DNA of 64,000 nt. It comes from Sphingomonas sp. LR60. Lineage in GTDB: Bacteria > Pseudomonadota > Alphaproteobacteria > Sphingomonadales > Sphingomonadaceae. The DNA is taken from contig NZ_JASPFK010000001.1 in the NCBI RefSeq assembly GCF_036855935.1, forward strand, positions 1,399,501-1,463,500, written 5' to 3'. The notes beneath the pieces are model-generated. The model saw nothing but the letters and a program-made list of their open reading frames with translations. It ran no database searches and had not been told where the DNA came from. Shown here one piece after another: positions 17,123 to 27,271 of the stretch (position 1 is its first letter; the number at the start of each line of letters is the position of its first letter). The position numbers and the translations under genes are program-made.

Positions 17123-17333
17123 GAGGGACACTCACGACCGTTCGCGCTGAGCTTGTCGAAGTACGTGTTCGCGGCGCTGTGTGGCGGCGCGTGCTTCGAG
17201 CGGCTCAGCACGAACGGAAGGAGTGGCTGTCCACAACTTCGTCATTCCCGCGAAGGCGGGAATCCAGACGCGCGGGTCTGTCGATAGAGGCGCGAGGTCA
17301 GAGGTTCTGGATTCCCGCCTTCGCGGGAATGAC
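17123..17333. repeat. Composite palindromic unit, copy 2 (families A + B)
   Basis: A direct repeat of 16840-17051, about 90 percent identical by eye. It has the same order of family A palindrome (arms 17138-17161 and 17192-17217) and family B palindrome (17241-17333). The terminal hairpin lies just after the paoC stop at 17345 and could end that leftward transcript. The ~70 bp between copies holds no gene. Confidence 0.9.
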
Positions 17334-17344
17334 GAACGTGGCCC

Positions 17345-19540
17345 TCACGCCATCGGCAATCCCTCCAGCACCTTGTCGAGCGTCAGCGGATAGTCGCGGA
17401 TGCGGACACCGCAGGCGTTGTAGACTGCGTTCGCCACTGCCGCGGCCGCGCCGCATAGCCCCAGTTCGCCGACGCCCTTCGCCTTCATCGGCGAGCTCTT
17501 GTCGTCGAGCGTGTCGAGGAACACGACCTCCTGATGCGGCACGTCGAGGTGCACAGGGACGTGATATTCGGCCAGATCGTGGTTCACGAAATAGCCGAAG
17601 CGCGGGTCGACCACTGCGTCTTCCATCAACGCCGCGCCGATCCCCATCGTCATGCCGCCGATCACCTGGCTGCGCGCCGATTTGGGATTGAGGATGCGTC
17701 CGGCATCATAAACGCCTGACATCCGGCGCACGCGGATTTCGCCGGTGTAGACGTTGACCGCAGCCTCGACGAAGTGCGCGCCGAAGGTCGCCTGTGCGTA
17801 GTCCTTTTCCAGCGTGCCATATTCCATCGTGTCTTCGCCGCTGATCCCCTCGTCGCCCGCCGCCTTGGCGAGATCGACCGAGCGGTTGCCGCTCGACACC
17901 TTGCCGTCGGCGAAGGTTGCGTCGTCGGAGTTGAAGCCGAGTTTCTGCGCGATGCGGCGGCGCAGGTCGAGGCAGGCGGCATAGACGCCGGCGGTCGAGC
18001 TGTTGCCGCCCCATTGCCCGCCCGACCCCGCCGAGACCGGGAAGCGGCTGTCGCCCAGCAGCACTACCACCTTGTCGAGCGGCACGCCCAGCATCTCTGC
18101 AGCAGTCTGTGCGATGATCGTATAGCTGCCGGTGCCGATGTCGGTCATGTCGGTGGCGACCGTCACCATGCCCTTGCGATCGACGCCGACCCGCGCGCCA
18201 GACTTCATGTTCATGTTGTTGCGGAACGCCGCCGCCATGCCCATGCCGACCAGCCAGTCACCGTCACGCACCTGTGCGGGCTTCGGGTTGCGGCGATCCC
18301 AGCCGAACTTCTCCGCCCCTTCCTCAAGGCATCGGACGAGGTTGCGATCGGAGAACTTCCGTTCGGGCTTCTCGGGGTCGACCATCGTGTCGTTGACGAT
18401 GCGGAAGCGCACGGGATCCATCCCGAGCTTCTCCGCCATCTCGTCCATCGCGACCTCCAGCGCCATCATGCCGGGGCCTTCGCCGGGCGCGCGCATCGCA
18501 TTGGCTTCGGGCAGGTCGAGCACCGCGAGATGCGTCTCGGTCAGCCGGTTCGCCCCGGCATAGAGGAGCTGCGTCTGGTTGGCCGCGGTCTCCGGTCCGC
18601 CGCCGGGCAGGTCGCCCGACCACGTCTGGTGCGCGATCGCGGTGATCTTGCCGGCCTTGTCCGCGCCGATGCGGATGCGCTGGATCGTCGCCGGACGATG
18701 GGTGGTGTTGTTCATCAATTGCGGCCGGGCGAGCGCGACCTTCACCGGTCGCCCCGCCGCCCTGGCGCCGAGCGAGGCCATTACTGCGTCCGACCGCACC
18801 CACAATTTTCCGCCGAACCCGCCGCCGACATAGGGCGAGACGACGCGAACCTTCTCCTTGGGGATCAGCAGCGTTTCGCTCATGTCGCGCACGGCCCAGG
18901 CGATCATCTGGTTGCTGGTCCACAACGTCAGTTCGTCGCCGTTCCATGCCGCGATCGTCGCGTGCGGCTCCATCATCATGTGGCTCTGGTCGGGCGTGGT
19001 ATAGGTCGCATCGAGCTTGACCGGCGCGCCTGCGAAGGCGCCCGCGAAGTCGCCGCGTGCGGTCTTCATCTTGTCGCCCTTGGCGATCGGCGCGCCGTCC
19101 TTGGCGGCCTTCAGCTCATACTTGCCCTTGACGCGCTCATAGTCGACGCGGACGCGCTTGGCGGCGTCGCGCGCCTGCTCGAACGTCTCTGCCACGACGA
19201 TCGCAACCGCTTGGTCGTAATGCTCGACCTCCGGACCCGCGAGCATCGTCGCAGTATGCGCCTTGGCCTTCCCGAGTTTGCCGGCATTCTCATAGGTCAC
19301 GATCGACAGTACGCCGGGCGCACGCTGCGCGTCCGTCGTGTCGATCCGCGTGATCCGCCCCTTGGCGACCGCCGCGCCGAGGATCACGCCATAAGCATGG
19401 TTCGGCGCCACGTCGTTGCGCTCGAAGGCATAAGGCGCGGTGCCGGTGACCTTGAGCGGACCGTCGATGCGATCGGTGGGCCGGCCGATGACCTTTTGCT
19501 GGTCGATCGGGTTGCGGCCGGCGGGAGTATCGAACTTCAT
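17345..19540 (-). CDS. paoC: Molybdopterin-binding subunit of periplasmic aldehyde oxidoreductase (PaoC/XdhA-like)
   Basis: A 731-residue large subunit of the xanthine dehydrogenase family. The N-terminal Ald_Xan_dh domain covers [13 protein letters not shown] onward. The molybdopterin-binding region includes [26 protein letters not shown] and the C-terminal active-site glutamate region [13 protein letters not shown]. It oxidises aldehydes, with electrons passing to FAD and 2Fe-2S clusters in the partner subunits. It overlaps the FAD subunit gene by four bases. The Tat signal on the partner PaoA suggests periplasmic action, with a molybdenum-cytosine dinucleotide cofactor as in E. coli PaoABC. 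No PaoD/XdhC-type chaperone is nearby. Confidence 0.9.
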   Translation of the reverse strand: MKFDTPAGRNPIDQQKVIGRPTDRIDGPLKVTGTAPYAFERNDVAPNHAYGVILGAAVAKGRITRIDTTDAQRAPGVLSIVTYENAGKLGKAKAHTATMLAGPEVEHYDQAVAIVVAETFEQARDAAKRVRVDYERVKGKYELKAAKDGAPIAKGDKMKTARGDFAGAFAGAPVKLDATYTTPDQSHMMMEPHATIAAWNGDELTLWTSNQMIAWAVRDMSETLLIPKEKVRVVSPYVGGGFGGKLWVRSDAVMASLGARAAGRPVKVALARPQLMNNTTHRPATIQRIRIGADKAGKITAIAHQTWSGDLPGGGPETAANQTQLLYAGANRLTETHLAVLDLPEANAMRAPGEGPGMMALEVAMDEMAEKLGMDPVRFRIVNDTMVDPEKPERKFSDRNLVRCLEEGAEKFGWDRRNPKPAQVRDGDWLVGMGMAAAFRNNMNMKSGARVGVDRKGMVTVATDMTDIGTGSYTIIAQTAAEMLGVPLDKVVVLLGDSRFPVSAGSGGQWGGNSSTAGVYAACLDLRRRIAQKLGFNSDDATFADGKVSSGNRSVDLAKAAGDEGISGEDTMEYGTLEKDYAQATFGAHFVEAAVNVYTGEIRVRRMSGVYDAGRILNPKSARSQVIGGMTMGIGAALMEDAVVDPRFGYFVNHDLAEYHVPVHLDVPHQEVVFLDTLDDKSSPMKAKGVGELGLCGAAAAVANAVYNACGVRIRDYPLTLDKVLEGLPMA

Positions 19541-20490
19541 GCTGCGCGTCCTTCGGCGAGCACCGCGGCCAGCGTGCGCTCGACCAGCGGGATTTTATAG
19601 GCGTTCTGCGGCGTCGGCGTGGCGCCGGCCAGTGCGGCGGCGGCGATGGCCTTTGCGCCACCATCCAGCCGCGCTTCGGCGGCGGTGACGCGCCACGGCT
19701 TGTGCGCGAGGCCACCGAAGGCGAAGCGCGGCGTGCCGCTTTCCGGCAGGATCGCGGCGACCGAGATCGTCGCGAAGGCATAGGAGGCGCGGTCGCGGAC
19801 CTTGCGGTAGATGTGCGTGCCGCGCACCGGCGCGGGAAGCGTGACCGCCGTAATCATCTCTCCCGGCGTGAGCGCCGTCTCGATCCAAGGTGTGCTGCCG
19901 GGCAGGCGATGGAAGTCGGCGATCGGGATCGTGCGGGTACGCCCGCCGCCGTCAACCGTCTCGACGATCGCGTCGAGCGTGCGCATCGCTACCGCCATGT
20001 CGCTGGGGTGGGTCGCGATGCAATCCTTACTGGTGCCGATCACCGCCAGCGCGCGGCTGTAGCCGCCGAGCGCGGCGCAGCCCGAGCCGGGCTTGCGCTT
20101 GTTGCACGCCTGATTGGTGTCGTAGAAATATGGGCAGCGCGTCCGCTGGAGCAGATTGCCCGCGGTCGTCGCCTTGTTGCGCAACTGCCCCGACGCGCCC
20201 GACAGCAAGGCGCGGCTGAGCACGCCATAGTCGCGGCGGACGCGCGGATCGGCGGCGAGCGCGGTATTGCGCACCAGGGCGCCGACGCGCAGGCCGCCAT
20301 CGGGAGTCGCCTCGATCGTGTCCAGCCCGAGCCGGTTGACGTCGACCAGATGCGTCGGTGCTTCGACCTGCAGCTTCATCAGGTCGAGCAGATTGGTGCC
20401 GCCCGCGACGAACTTCGCGCCTGGCGTCGCGGCGACCGCCGCGGCGGCGGCGGCGGGGGAGGTGGCGCGCTCGTAGGTGAAGGGCTTCAT
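19537..20490 (-). CDS. paoB: FAD-binding subunit of aldehyde oxidoreductase (PaoB-like)
   Basis: A 317-residue CO dehydrogenase flavoprotein-like subunit. The FAD-binding motif [13 protein letters not shown] is near residue 28-40, and the second motif is [20 protein letters not shown]. The cysteine-rich insert [25 protein letters not shown] matches the extra 4Fe-4S loop known in E. coli PaoB. It transfers electrons between the Mo subunit and the outer acceptor. It overlaps both neighbours by four bases, so all three subunits are coupled in one leftward operon. Confidence 0.9.
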   Translation of the reverse strand: MKPFTYERATSPAAAAAAVAATPGAKFVAGGTNLLDLMKLQVEAPTHLVDVNRLGLDTIEATPDGGLRVGALVRNTALAADPRVRRDYGVLSRALLSGASGQLRNKATTAGNLLQRTRCPYFYDTNQACNKRKPGSGCAALGGYSRALAVIGTSKDCIATHPSDMAVAMRTLDAIVETVDGGGRTRTIPIADFHRLPGSTPWIETALTPGEMITAVTLPAPVRGTHIYRKVRDRASYAFATISVAAILPESGTPRFAFGGLAHKPWRVTAAEARLDGGAKAIAAAALAGATPTPQNAYKIPLVERTLAAVLAEGRAA

Positions 20491-21125
20491 GCGACGTCCT
20501 CCGCACCGGCGACATCGGCGATCGCGGCGACGATGTTCGAATAAGCGGCGCAGCGGCAGATGTTGCCGCTCATCCGCTCGCGGACTTCGTGCGCGTCGAT
20601 GCGTCCGGTGGCGGTGAGATCGGCTGAGACGTAGCTCGGCACACCGTCCTTCACTTCCTGCAACATCGCCACCGCGGCCATGATCTGGCCGGGCGTGCAA
20701 TAACCGCATTGGTATCCGTCGTGCTTGACGAACGCGGCCTGCATCGGGTGCAGGTCGCCGGGCTTGCCGAGCCCTTCGATCGTGGTGATGCTGTCGCCGT
20801 CGTGCATCACGGCCAGCGTCAGGCACGAGTTGATGCGCTTGCCCTCCACCATCACCGTGCACGCGCCGCACTGGCCGTGGTCGCAGCCCTTCTTGCTGCC
20901 GGTGAGGTACAGATGCTCGCGCAGCGCGTCGAGCAAGGTGACGCGCGGGTCGAGGTCTAGCGCGCGCTTCTTGCCGTTGACGGTGAAGGACACCGGCAAG
21001 GTCGCGGCGGGCGGCTCCGCGGGCAGCGGCTGCGCATCGAGCGGCAGCGCGGTGGTGGAAGCGGCGGCGACTCCGCTGACGAGCGCGCCGCGCCGCGTAA
21101 GGCTGAATCCGTTGGTGTCGGTCAT
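20487..21125 (-). CDS. paoA: 2Fe-2S subunit of aldehyde oxidoreductase with Tat signal (PaoA-like)
   Basis: A 212-residue small subunit. The N-terminus has a twin-arginine motif ([16 protein letters not shown], residues ~8-23), indicating folded export of the complex. The plant-type 2Fe-2S cysteines are in [16 protein letters not shown] and NSCLTLA. The second cluster lies in [11 protein letters not shown] and [12 protein letters not shown]. The ATG at 21125 begins a normal-length protein; the longer upstream frame was rejected. It is the first gene of the paoABC operon, divergent from the class II aldolase. Confidence 0.9.
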   Translation of the reverse strand: MTDTNGFSLTRRGALVSGVAAASTTALPLDAQPLPAEPPAATLPVSFTVNGKKRALDLDPRVTLLDALREHLYLTGSKKGCDHGQCGACTVMVEGKRINSCLTLAVMHDGDSITTIEGLGKPGDLHPMQAAFVKHDGYQCGYCTPGQIMAAVAMLQEVKDGVPSYVSADLTATGRIDAHEVRERMSGNICRCAAYSNIVAAIADVAGAEDVA

Positions 21126-21282
21126 GTCGGTCCTGCTGCGGGAACGGGCAGGAAAGCCGCTCCCGTTCATGAAACGCAACCGATCCACGTTATATCCGGC
21201 TGCAACACAAGGATACATGCGCCGCTGGCGGGCGGCCAGCACCTGTATTAACATCCATGTCAAAAGCATGGAGAGGAAGCGC

Positions 21283-22053
21283 ATGGCAACGGCGGCGATG
21301 GTGGAATCCACGGCGATGGCACCCGGCGAATGGGAGGCACGGGTCGATCTCGCTGCTGCCTATCGGCTGGTGGCGCTCTATGGTTGGGACGACCTGATCT
21401 TCACGCATCTGTCGGCGCGCGTGCCGGGGCCGGAGCATCATTTTCTCATCAATCCCTATGACATGATGTTCGAGGAGATCACCGCCTCCTCGCTGGTCAA
21501 GATCGATGTCGAAGGTCAGCCGGTCGGCGCGAGCGCCCATCCGGTAAACCCGGCCGGGTTCACGATCCACTCCGCGATCCACATGGCGCGCGACGATGCG
21601 CAGGCGGTGATGCACCTTCACACGCCACACGGGCAGGCGGTGTCGGCGATGGCGTGCGGGCTGTTGCCGCATACGCAAACCGCGATGATCGCGTCGCACG
21701 ACGTCGCCTATCATGAATATGAGGGCATCGCGACCGACCTGGAGGAGCGCGAGCGGCTGGTCGCGGACCTCGGGTCGCGCCATGCGATGATCCTTCGCAA
21801 CCATGGCACGCTGACCGTCGGCGACTCGGTCGCGTCATGCTTCCTGCGGCTGTATTTCCTCGAACGCGCGTGCGAGGCGCAGGTGCTGATGCTCGCCGCC
21901 GGCATGGATGGCCTGCACACGCCGCCGCAGGGTGTCGAGGACAAGGTCGCGCGGCAATCGCCACCCGCCGGGGTGGGGATGCTGGCGCGCGGGCTGGCGT
22001 GGCCGGCATTGTTGCGCAAGCTCGACCGCATCGATCGCTCCTATCGCGATTGA
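21283..22053 (+). CDS. Class II aldolase/adducin family protein
   Basis: A 256-residue zinc-dependent aldolase-fold protein. The family core is visible as GWDDLIFTHLSARVPG, then the metal-binding HLHTPHGQAV and a later His in RNHGTLTVGD. Members include fuculose-phosphate aldolase and decarboxylases, so the substrate is unknown. The start at 21283 is preceded by GAGAGGAAG; the ATG at 21268 lacks a site. It is transcribed divergently from paoABC across a 157-bp gap that must hold both promoters. Confidence 0.85.
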   Translation: MATAAMVESTAMAPGEWEARVDLAAAYRLVALYGWDDLIFTHLSARVPGPEHHFLINPYDMMFEEITASSLVKIDVEGQPVGASAHPVNPAGFTIHSAIHMARDDAQAVMHLHTPHGQAVSAMACGLLPHTQTAMIASHDVAYHEYEGIATDLEERERLVADLGSRHAMILRNHGTLTVGDSVASCFLRLYFLERACEAQVLMLAAGMDGLHTPPQGVEDKVARQSPPAGVGMLARGLAWPALLRKLDRIDRSYRD

Positions 22054-22113
22054 CGCTTGGCGAGTCCCCGCCGGGTGCGATACGCGAGCGCTAACAAAGC
22101 AATGGAGGGGATG

Positions 22114-24054
22114 ATGGCGATGTGGCGCATGTTGATGGCGGGATCGGCTATGGCGCTCGCCGCGCCGGCGGTGGCGCAGGACGCGACGCCGCGCTTCGCG
22201 CATATCTTTGCGGATCATGCCGTGCTGCAACGTGACCGGCCGATCGCAATCTGGGGGCAGGGTAAGCCGAACACCGCCGTGACGGTGCGGCTCGGCCAGC
22301 AGAGCACCGGCGCGACCGCCGACGCGCAAGGGCGGTGGCGCGCGACGCTGCCGGCGCAAGCCGCGGGCGGCCCGTACACGCTGACGGTCGATGGCGGACA
22401 GACGCTGAGCGACATCATGGTCGGTGATGTCTTCCTCTGCGGTGGCCAGTCGAACATGGAGTTCATGGTCAAGCAGTCGACCAATGCTTGGGGCGCGTTG
22501 CAGACGCCTGCCGATCCCGACCTGCGCTACGCCACGATCCCCGACACCAGTCGCGCGCGGGCGCTCGGCGATCTCGAAGCGCCCGCCAAATGGCAGCGCG
22601 TCGGGCCGGAGACGGTCGGCGACGCCTCGGCGGTCTGTTACTACATGGCGCGCTCGCTGCGACAGAGCGAGAAGGTGCCGATCGGCTTCATCAATTCCGA
22701 ATGGGGCGGCACGCGGATCGAGAGCTGGATCAGCCCTGCGTCGCTCGCGACCCTTCCACGGCTGAAGGACGGGATCGCGGCGGTCGATCTCTACGGGCGT
22801 GATCCGGCGAAGGCGCTGGCGCAGGACGGCGCACGGCGTGAGGCGTGGTGGAAGGCGCATGATCCCGCCGCTGCGCGACAGGCGGCATTTCGGCGTCCCG
22901 ACTTCGACGATGGCAAATGGGCGACCATCCCCACTTCGGCGTGGAAGCAGGCGGGCGTGCCCGCGCTCGCGGCGTTCGAGGGGGTGATGTGGCTGCGTGG
23001 CACGATCGACCTGACCGCCGAACAGGTCGCGGCGGCCAAGACGCTGCGTCTCGGGCCGATCGACCAATATGAGGAAACCTGGGTCAACGGCCGTTATGTC
23101 GGCGGCGGTAGCGTCAATTGGGCGTGGCGCCATTATGACGCGCCGGCCGGTACGTGGAAGGTCGGCCGCAATGTCGTCGCGATGCGCGTGCTGGGCGGCG
23201 CGAATGGTGGCGGGCTGACCGGTGCTGCGCCGCGCGGGCTGGAACTGGCCGACGGGACGTTGGTGCCGTTCGCCGGGCCGTGGCGCTATTATCAGGGCCG
23301 GGCGCTGACCGGCGAGAAGATCGCGCCCGCGCCGTGGGATGTGCCGAACAGCCTCGCGACGCTCCACAACGGCATGATCGCGCCGTTCGCCGGCTACGGG
23401 CTGAAGCTTGCCGCCTGGTATCAGGGCGAGTCGAATGCGGGTGAGGCGTCGACCTATCGCGAATTGATGACGCTGTTGATGGCGGACTGGCGGCGGACCT
23501 TCGCGGCGCCGGAATTGCCGTTCTTCGTCGTCCAGCTCACTTCCTATGGCAAGCCGTCCACCGCCCCGCTGCAATCAGGCTGGGCGGAACTGCGCGAGGC
23601 GCAGGCGCAGGCGGTCGCGCAGGATGCGCACGCCGGGCTGGCGGTGACGCTGGACGTCGGTGATCGGTTCGACATTCACCCGACGCAGAAGACCGTGGTC
23701 GGCGAGCGGCTGGCGCGGCTTGCGCGCGTGATCGCTTACGGTCAGCCGGGGCTGCGCAGTGGACCCGAAGTGGCGGGCGTGTCGCGGAGCGGCAGCGATC
23801 TGGTGGTGCGCTATCGCAACGTCACCGATGGGCTGCACACGTATAGCGCGGGGCAGGCGATCGGGTTCGAGGCGTGCGCGGGCGATGCGTGCCGCTACGT
23901 GCCGGCGGAGGCGCGCGGCGATACGGTGGTGTTGCCGGGCGCGAATGCCGGCGGGGTGACGAAGGTGCGCTATGCGTGGAGCGATGCGCCGTTCACGAAT
24001 TTGTTCGATGGCGCGGATCTGCCGGCGGCGCCGTTCGAGCGGGTGGTGGAGTAG
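22114..24054 (+). CDS. Sialate O-acetylesterase-like secreted esterase
   Basis: A ~646-residue exported protein. A signal peptide ends at AAPAVAQD. The SGNH-type catalytic block FLCGGQSNMEF gives the serine at about residue 113, and DRFDIHPTQKTVVGERLARL supplies the catalytic Asp/His pair. Beta-sandwich segments surround a jelly-roll-like insert (~250-400, with FDDGKWATIPTS). It removes acetyl groups from sugars; the natural glycan is unknown. GGAGG at 22104-22108 could serve ATG 22114 or 22120. It ends next to a palindromic repeat. Confidence 0.88.
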   Translation: MAMWRMLMAGSAMALAAPAVAQDATPRFAHIFADHAVLQRDRPIAIWGQGKPNTAVTVRLGQQSTGATADAQGRWRATLPAQAAGGPYTLTVDGGQTLSDIMVGDVFLCGGQSNMEFMVKQSTNAWGALQTPADPDLRYATIPDTSRARALGDLEAPAKWQRVGPETVGDASAVCYYMARSLRQSEKVPIGFINSEWGGTRIESWISPASLATLPRLKDGIAAVDLYGRDPAKALAQDGARREAWWKAHDPAAARQAAFRRPDFDDGKWATIPTSAWKQAGVPALAAFEGVMWLRGTIDLTAEQVAAAKTLRLGPIDQYEETWVNGRYVGGGSVNWAWRHYDAPAGTWKVGRNVVAMRVLGGANGGGLTGAAPRGLELADGTLVPFAGPWRYYQGRALTGEKIAPAPWDVPNSLATLHNGMIAPFAGYGLKLAAWYQGESNAGEASTYRELMTLLMADWRRTFAAPELPFFVVQLTSYGKPSTAPLQSGWAELREAQAQAVAQDAHAGLAVTLDVGDRFDIHPTQKTVVGERLARLARVIAYGQPGLRSGPEVAGVSRSGSDLVVRYRNVTDGLHTYSAGQAIGFEACAGDACRYVPAEARGDTVVLPGANAGGVTKVRYAWSDAPFTNLFDGADLPAAPFERVVE

Positions 24055-24058
24055 GGGG

Positions 24059-24138
24059 CGTCATTACGAGCGTGGCGAAGCAATCCAGCGCGTCCTGGTC
24101 CGACCCTGGATTGCTTCGCTACGCTCGCAAAGACGGGG
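24059..24138. repeat. Intergenic palindrome, family D
   Basis: The left arm CGTCATTACGAGCGTGGCGA with AGCAATCCAG and the right arm TGGATTGCTTCGCTACGCTC with GCAA form an inverted pair. Relatives occur at 56371-56449 and 63565-63640. It starts 4 bp after the sialate esterase stop. Confidence 0.85.
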
Positions 24139-24219
24139 TTGTTCTACCTCTTCGACCTGAATTTGATCCGAAGACGGGCCTTCTTTGATTGGGCCATACG
24201 GCTGGCGCGATATCATGTC

Positions 24220-24324
24220 GTCACACCGGCGAAGGCCGGGGCCCCAGTTGGGAGGGGCAGTGGAACGAAGCGCGACGCGCCTCACCAGCGTCCCCAAACT
24301 GGGCCCCGGCCTTCGCCGGGGTGA
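24220..24324. repeat. Intergenic palindrome, family C
   Basis: The left arm contains GGCGAAGGCCGGGGCCCCAG and the right arm CTGGGCCCCGGCCTTCGCCG; they are separated by about 40 bp. Copies also occur at 48668-48757 and 63198-63302. The rest of the 24055-24417 gap holds this element, the family D palindrome and the pnp terminator, and no gene. Confidence 0.88.
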
Positions 24325-24356
24325 CGGCCTAGAAGTCCGAAGCGACGAGCACTCAA

Positions 24357-24390
24357 ACGAAAATGGCCCCGGCATCGCTGCCGGGGCCAT
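24357..24390 (-). terminator. Rho-independent terminator of pnp
   Basis: On the minus strand a 12-bp perfect stem (ATGGCCCCGGCA pairing with TGCCGGGGCCAT, 24363-24390, loop GCGA) is followed by TTTTCGTTT. It lies 27 bp after the pnp stop codon. Confidence 0.88.
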
Positions 24391-24417
24391 TCGCTTGCTG
24401 CACGCAAAGCGAAACGC

Positions 24418-26766
24418 TTAGTCGCGGTCGCCCGTCAGGAAGGCCGGGGCGAAAGCGGGCGCATCGCCCTCTTCCTTGCCGCCTTCGCTGCGCTCGCGAC
24501 GCGGGCCGCGGCCTTCGCGACGCGGACCACGGTCGCCGCCACGATCGCCGCCGCGGCCACCACCGTCACGGCTACCGCCGTCACGACGCGGGCCACGATC
24601 GCCACCACGGCCACCGCCGTCACGGTCGCCGCGCGGCTCGCGCGCCGGGCGGGTGTCTTCCAGCTCGGCGCCGGTTTCCTGATCGACGACGCGCATCGAC
24701 AGGCGGACCTTGCCGCGCGGATCGATCTCGAGGACCTTGACCTTGACCTCCTGGCCCTCGGTCACGACGTCGCCCGGCTTCTCGACACGCTCGTTCTTCA
24801 TTTCGCTGACGTGGACGAGACCGTCCTTGCCGCCCATGAAGTTCACGAACGCGCCGAAGTCGACGATGTTGACGACCTTGCCGTTGTAGATCTTGCCGAC
24901 CTCGGCCTCTTCGACCAGGCCCTTGATCCAGTTGATCGCGGCCTCGATCTGCGACGAGTCCGACGACGACACCTTGATGACGCCCTCGTCGTCGATGTCG
25001 ACCTTCGCGCCGGTGGTGGCGACGATCTCGCGGATCACCTTGCCGCCGGTGCCGATCACTTCACGGATCTTCGACTTGTCGATCGAGAAGGTCTCGATGC
25101 GCGGTGCGTGTGCCGACAGCTCGGTACGCGTCGAGTCGAGCGCCTTGGCCATTTCGGCCAGGATGTGCGCGCGGCCTTCATGCGCCTGTGCCAGCGCGAC
25201 CTTCATGATCTCCTCGGTGATGCCGGAGATCTTGATGTCCATCTGCAGCGCGGTGATGCCCTCGCTGGTGCCGGCCACCTTGAAGTCCATGTCGCCGAGG
25301 TGATCCTCGTCGCCAAGGATGTCCGACAGGACGGCGAAGTCCTTGCCCTCGAGGATCAGCCCCATCGCGATGCCCGAGACCGGGCGCTTCAGCGGCACGC
25401 CCGCGTCCATCATCGCCAGCGAACCGCCGCAGACCGTCGCCATCGACGACGAGCCGTTGCTCTCCGTGATGTCGCTGGTGACGCGGATCGTGTAGGGGAA
25501 CTCTTCCTTCGTCGGCAGCACCGGGTGCAGCGCCCGCCACGCCAGCTTGCCGTGACCGACTTCGCGACGGCCCGGCGCGCCGAAGCGGCCCACTTCACCG
25601 ACCGAATAGGGCGGGAAGTTATAGTGCAGCATGAAATGCTGGTACGACAGGCCGTTCAGACCGTCGATCATCTGCTCCGCGTCGCGGGTACCCAGCGTTG
25701 TGGTCGCGATCGTCTGCGTCTCGCCACGCGTGAACAGCGCCGAACCGTGCGAGCGCGGCAGGAAGTGGACTTCCGCCTCGATCGGACGGACCGTCTTGGT
25801 GTCGCGCCCGTCGATGCGGCGGCCGGTCTTCAGGATCGCGGTGCGGACGATATCCGCCTCCAGCTTCTTCACCAGCTTCAGGCTGGCGAGATAGGCTTGC
25901 GGATCGCTGTCCTTCAGGTCGGCCATGCCGTCGCGCGCCTTGGTGCGCGCGGCGTTGATCGCGGTCTGGCGCTGCTGCTTGTCGGTCAGCTTGTAAGCCG
26001 CCTCCAGATCCTTGCCGATCAGCTTCTTGAGCTTGGTCTTGACGGCAGCGCTGTCGGCCTGGACCTTCAGCTCCCACGGCTCCTTCGCCGCCTGCTCGGC
26101 CAGATCGATGATCGCGTTGATGATGTCCTGCGACGCCTTGTGCGCGAACATCACCGCGCCCAGCATCACGTCCTCGGACAGCTCCTTGGCCTCCGACTCG
26201 ACCATCATCACCGCGTCGTGCGTTGCGGCGACCATCAGGTCCAGCTCGCCCTCGACGACCTGCGCGTCCGACGGGTTCAGGATATATTCGCCGTCCTGAT
26301 AGCCGACGCGCGCCGCGCCGATCGGGCCCATGAACGGCACGCCCGACAGCGTCATCGCTGCCGAGGCGGCGATCATCGCCAGCAGATCGGGCTCGTTCTC
26401 GCCGTCATACGACATCACCTGCGCGATGCAGTTGATCTCGTTGTAGAACCCTTCCGGGAACAACGGGCGGATCGGGCGATCGATCAGGCGGCTGACCAGC
26501 GTCTCACGCTCGGTCGCGCCACGCTCGCGCTTGAAGAAGCCGCCGGGGATGCGGCCGCTGGCGGAGAACTTCTCCTGATAGTGAACGGTGAGCGGGAAGA
26601 AATCCTGCCCTTCCTTCACGTTCTTGGCGGCGGTCACGGCGCACAGCACCACCGTTTCGCCGAGCGTCGCGATCACCGCGCCGTCGGCCTGGCGGGCGAC
26701 CTTGCCCGTCTCCAGGGTCAGCGTCTTGCCGCCCCACTGGATTTCCACCTTCTTGGTATCGAACAT
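24418..26766 (-). CDS. pnp: Polynucleotide phosphorylase
   Basis: A 782-residue 3'-5' exoribonuclease/polymerase, the trimeric core of the degradosome. Two RNase PH domains are separated by the all-helical domain (~245-325). The second catalytic domain has [15 protein letters not shown] and [23 protein letters not shown] domain (~555-615) contains [15 protein letters not shown], and an S1 domain (~620-690) [21 protein letters not shown]. The last ~75 residues are a low-complexity Arg/Gly/Asp tract made of repeated RGGDRG and PRRDG-type units, longer than the short tail of E. coli Pnp. It follows rpsO on the same strand, the conserved rpsO-pnp order. Confidence 0.97.
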   Translation of the reverse strand: MFDTKKVEIQWGGKTLTLETGKVARQADGAVIATLGETVVLCAVTAAKNVKEGQDFFPLTVHYQEKFSASGRIPGGFFKRERGATERETLVSRLIDRPIRPLFPEGFYNEINCIAQVMSYDGENEPDLLAMIAASAAMTLSGVPFMGPIGAARVGYQDGEYILNPSDAQVVEGELDLMVAATHDAVMMVESEAKELSEDVMLGAVMFAHKASQDIINAIIDLAEQAAKEPWELKVQADSAAVKTKLKKLIGKDLEAAYKLTDKQQRQTAINAARTKARDGMADLKDSDPQAYLASLKLVKKLEADIVRTAILKTGRRIDGRDTKTVRPIEAEVHFLPRSHGSALFTRGETQTIATTTLGTRDAEQMIDGLNGLSYQHFMLHYNFPPYSVGEVGRFGAPGRREVGHGKLAWRALHPVLPTKEEFPYTIRVTSDITESNGSSSMATVCGGSLAMMDAGVPLKRPVSGIAMGLILEGKDFAVLSDILGDEDHLGDMDFKVAGTSEGITALQMDIKISGITEEIMKVALAQAHEGRAHILAEMAKALDSTRTELSAHAPRIETFSIDKSKIREVIGTGGKVIREIVATTGAKVDIDDEGVIKVSSSDSSQIEAAINWIKGLVEEAEVGKIYNGKVVNIVDFGAFVNFMGGKDGLVHVSEMKNERVEKPGDVVTEGQEVKVKVLEIDPRGKVRLSMRVVDQETGAELEDTRPAREPRGDRDGGGRGGDRGPRRDGGSRDGGGRGGDRGGDRGPRREGRGPRRERSEGGKEEGDAPAFAPAFLTGDRD

Positions 26767-26907
26767 ATGATTTCCTTCACTCCCCGCACCCGATGCGCGG
26801 GGGCCTGCGTACGGGCCGGTAGTGGCCCGGGAAGATGTGGCCGTATTGCCGTCTCTTCCGTCCCGGCTCCAGCGGGCCGGGGAGGGGTGCCGTCTGGCGC
26901 CCCTTCA

Positions 26908-26936
26908 TGCTGGACCCGGCTTACGCCGGGATGACA
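26908..26936. repeat. Half palindrome related to family E
   Basis: The stretch GGACCCGGCTTACGCCGGGA followed by TGAC resembles one arm of the family E element, with its own short inner stem CCGGC/GCCGG. It lies between rpsO and pnp. The rest of the 26767-26948 gap is the pnp leader; no second arm is seen. Confidence 0.6.
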
Positions 26937-26948
26937 AAGAGGAATGAC

Positions 26949-26977
26949 AAAAGGGGCGACCTTGCGGGCCGCCCCTT
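26949..26977 (-). terminator. Terminator downstream of rpsO
   Basis: On the minus strand GAAGGGGCGGCCCGCAAGG with TCGCCCCTTTT forms a GC-rich stem ending in T4. It begins only about 5 bp after the rpsO stop. It would partly insulate pnp from rpsO transcription. Confidence 0.75.
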
Positions 26978-26981
26978 CATG

Positions 26982-27251
26982 TTACTTGCGGAGTCCGAGC
27001 TTCGCGATGAGCGCCAGATAACGATCACCGTCCTTCTTGCGGAGATAGTCGAGCAGCGAGCGCCGCTTGTTGACCATCATCAGCAGGCCGCGGCGGGAAT
27101 GGTTGTCCTTGGCGTGGCCCTTGAAGTGCTCGGTCAGGTTCTTGATCCGCTCCGTCAGGATCGCAACCTGGACCTCGGGCGAACCGGTATCGCCTTCGGC
27201 GCGGGCGTTGTCGGTGATGACTTCCTGGCGGCGTTCTGCGGTAATCGACAT
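26982..27251 (-). CDS. rpsO: 30S ribosomal protein S15
   Basis: An 89-residue protein of exact family length. The 16S rRNA-binding signature is complete: [20 protein letters not shown], then [23 protein letters not shown]. It binds the central domain of 16S rRNA early in 30S assembly. It lies 20 bp downstream of truB, with its own terminator before pnp. Confidence 0.98.
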   Translation of the reverse strand: MSITAERRQEVITDNARAEGDTGSPEVQVAILTERIKNLTEHFKGHAKDNHSRRGLLMMVNKRRSLLDYLRKKDGDRYLALIAKLGLRK

Positions 27252-27271
27252 ATGTGTTCCTACGACATCTT

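Noticed and set aside
24811..26934. 707-residue open frame antisense to pnp
   Set aside because: It lacks recognisable domains and lies on the complement of the well-conserved pnp gene.
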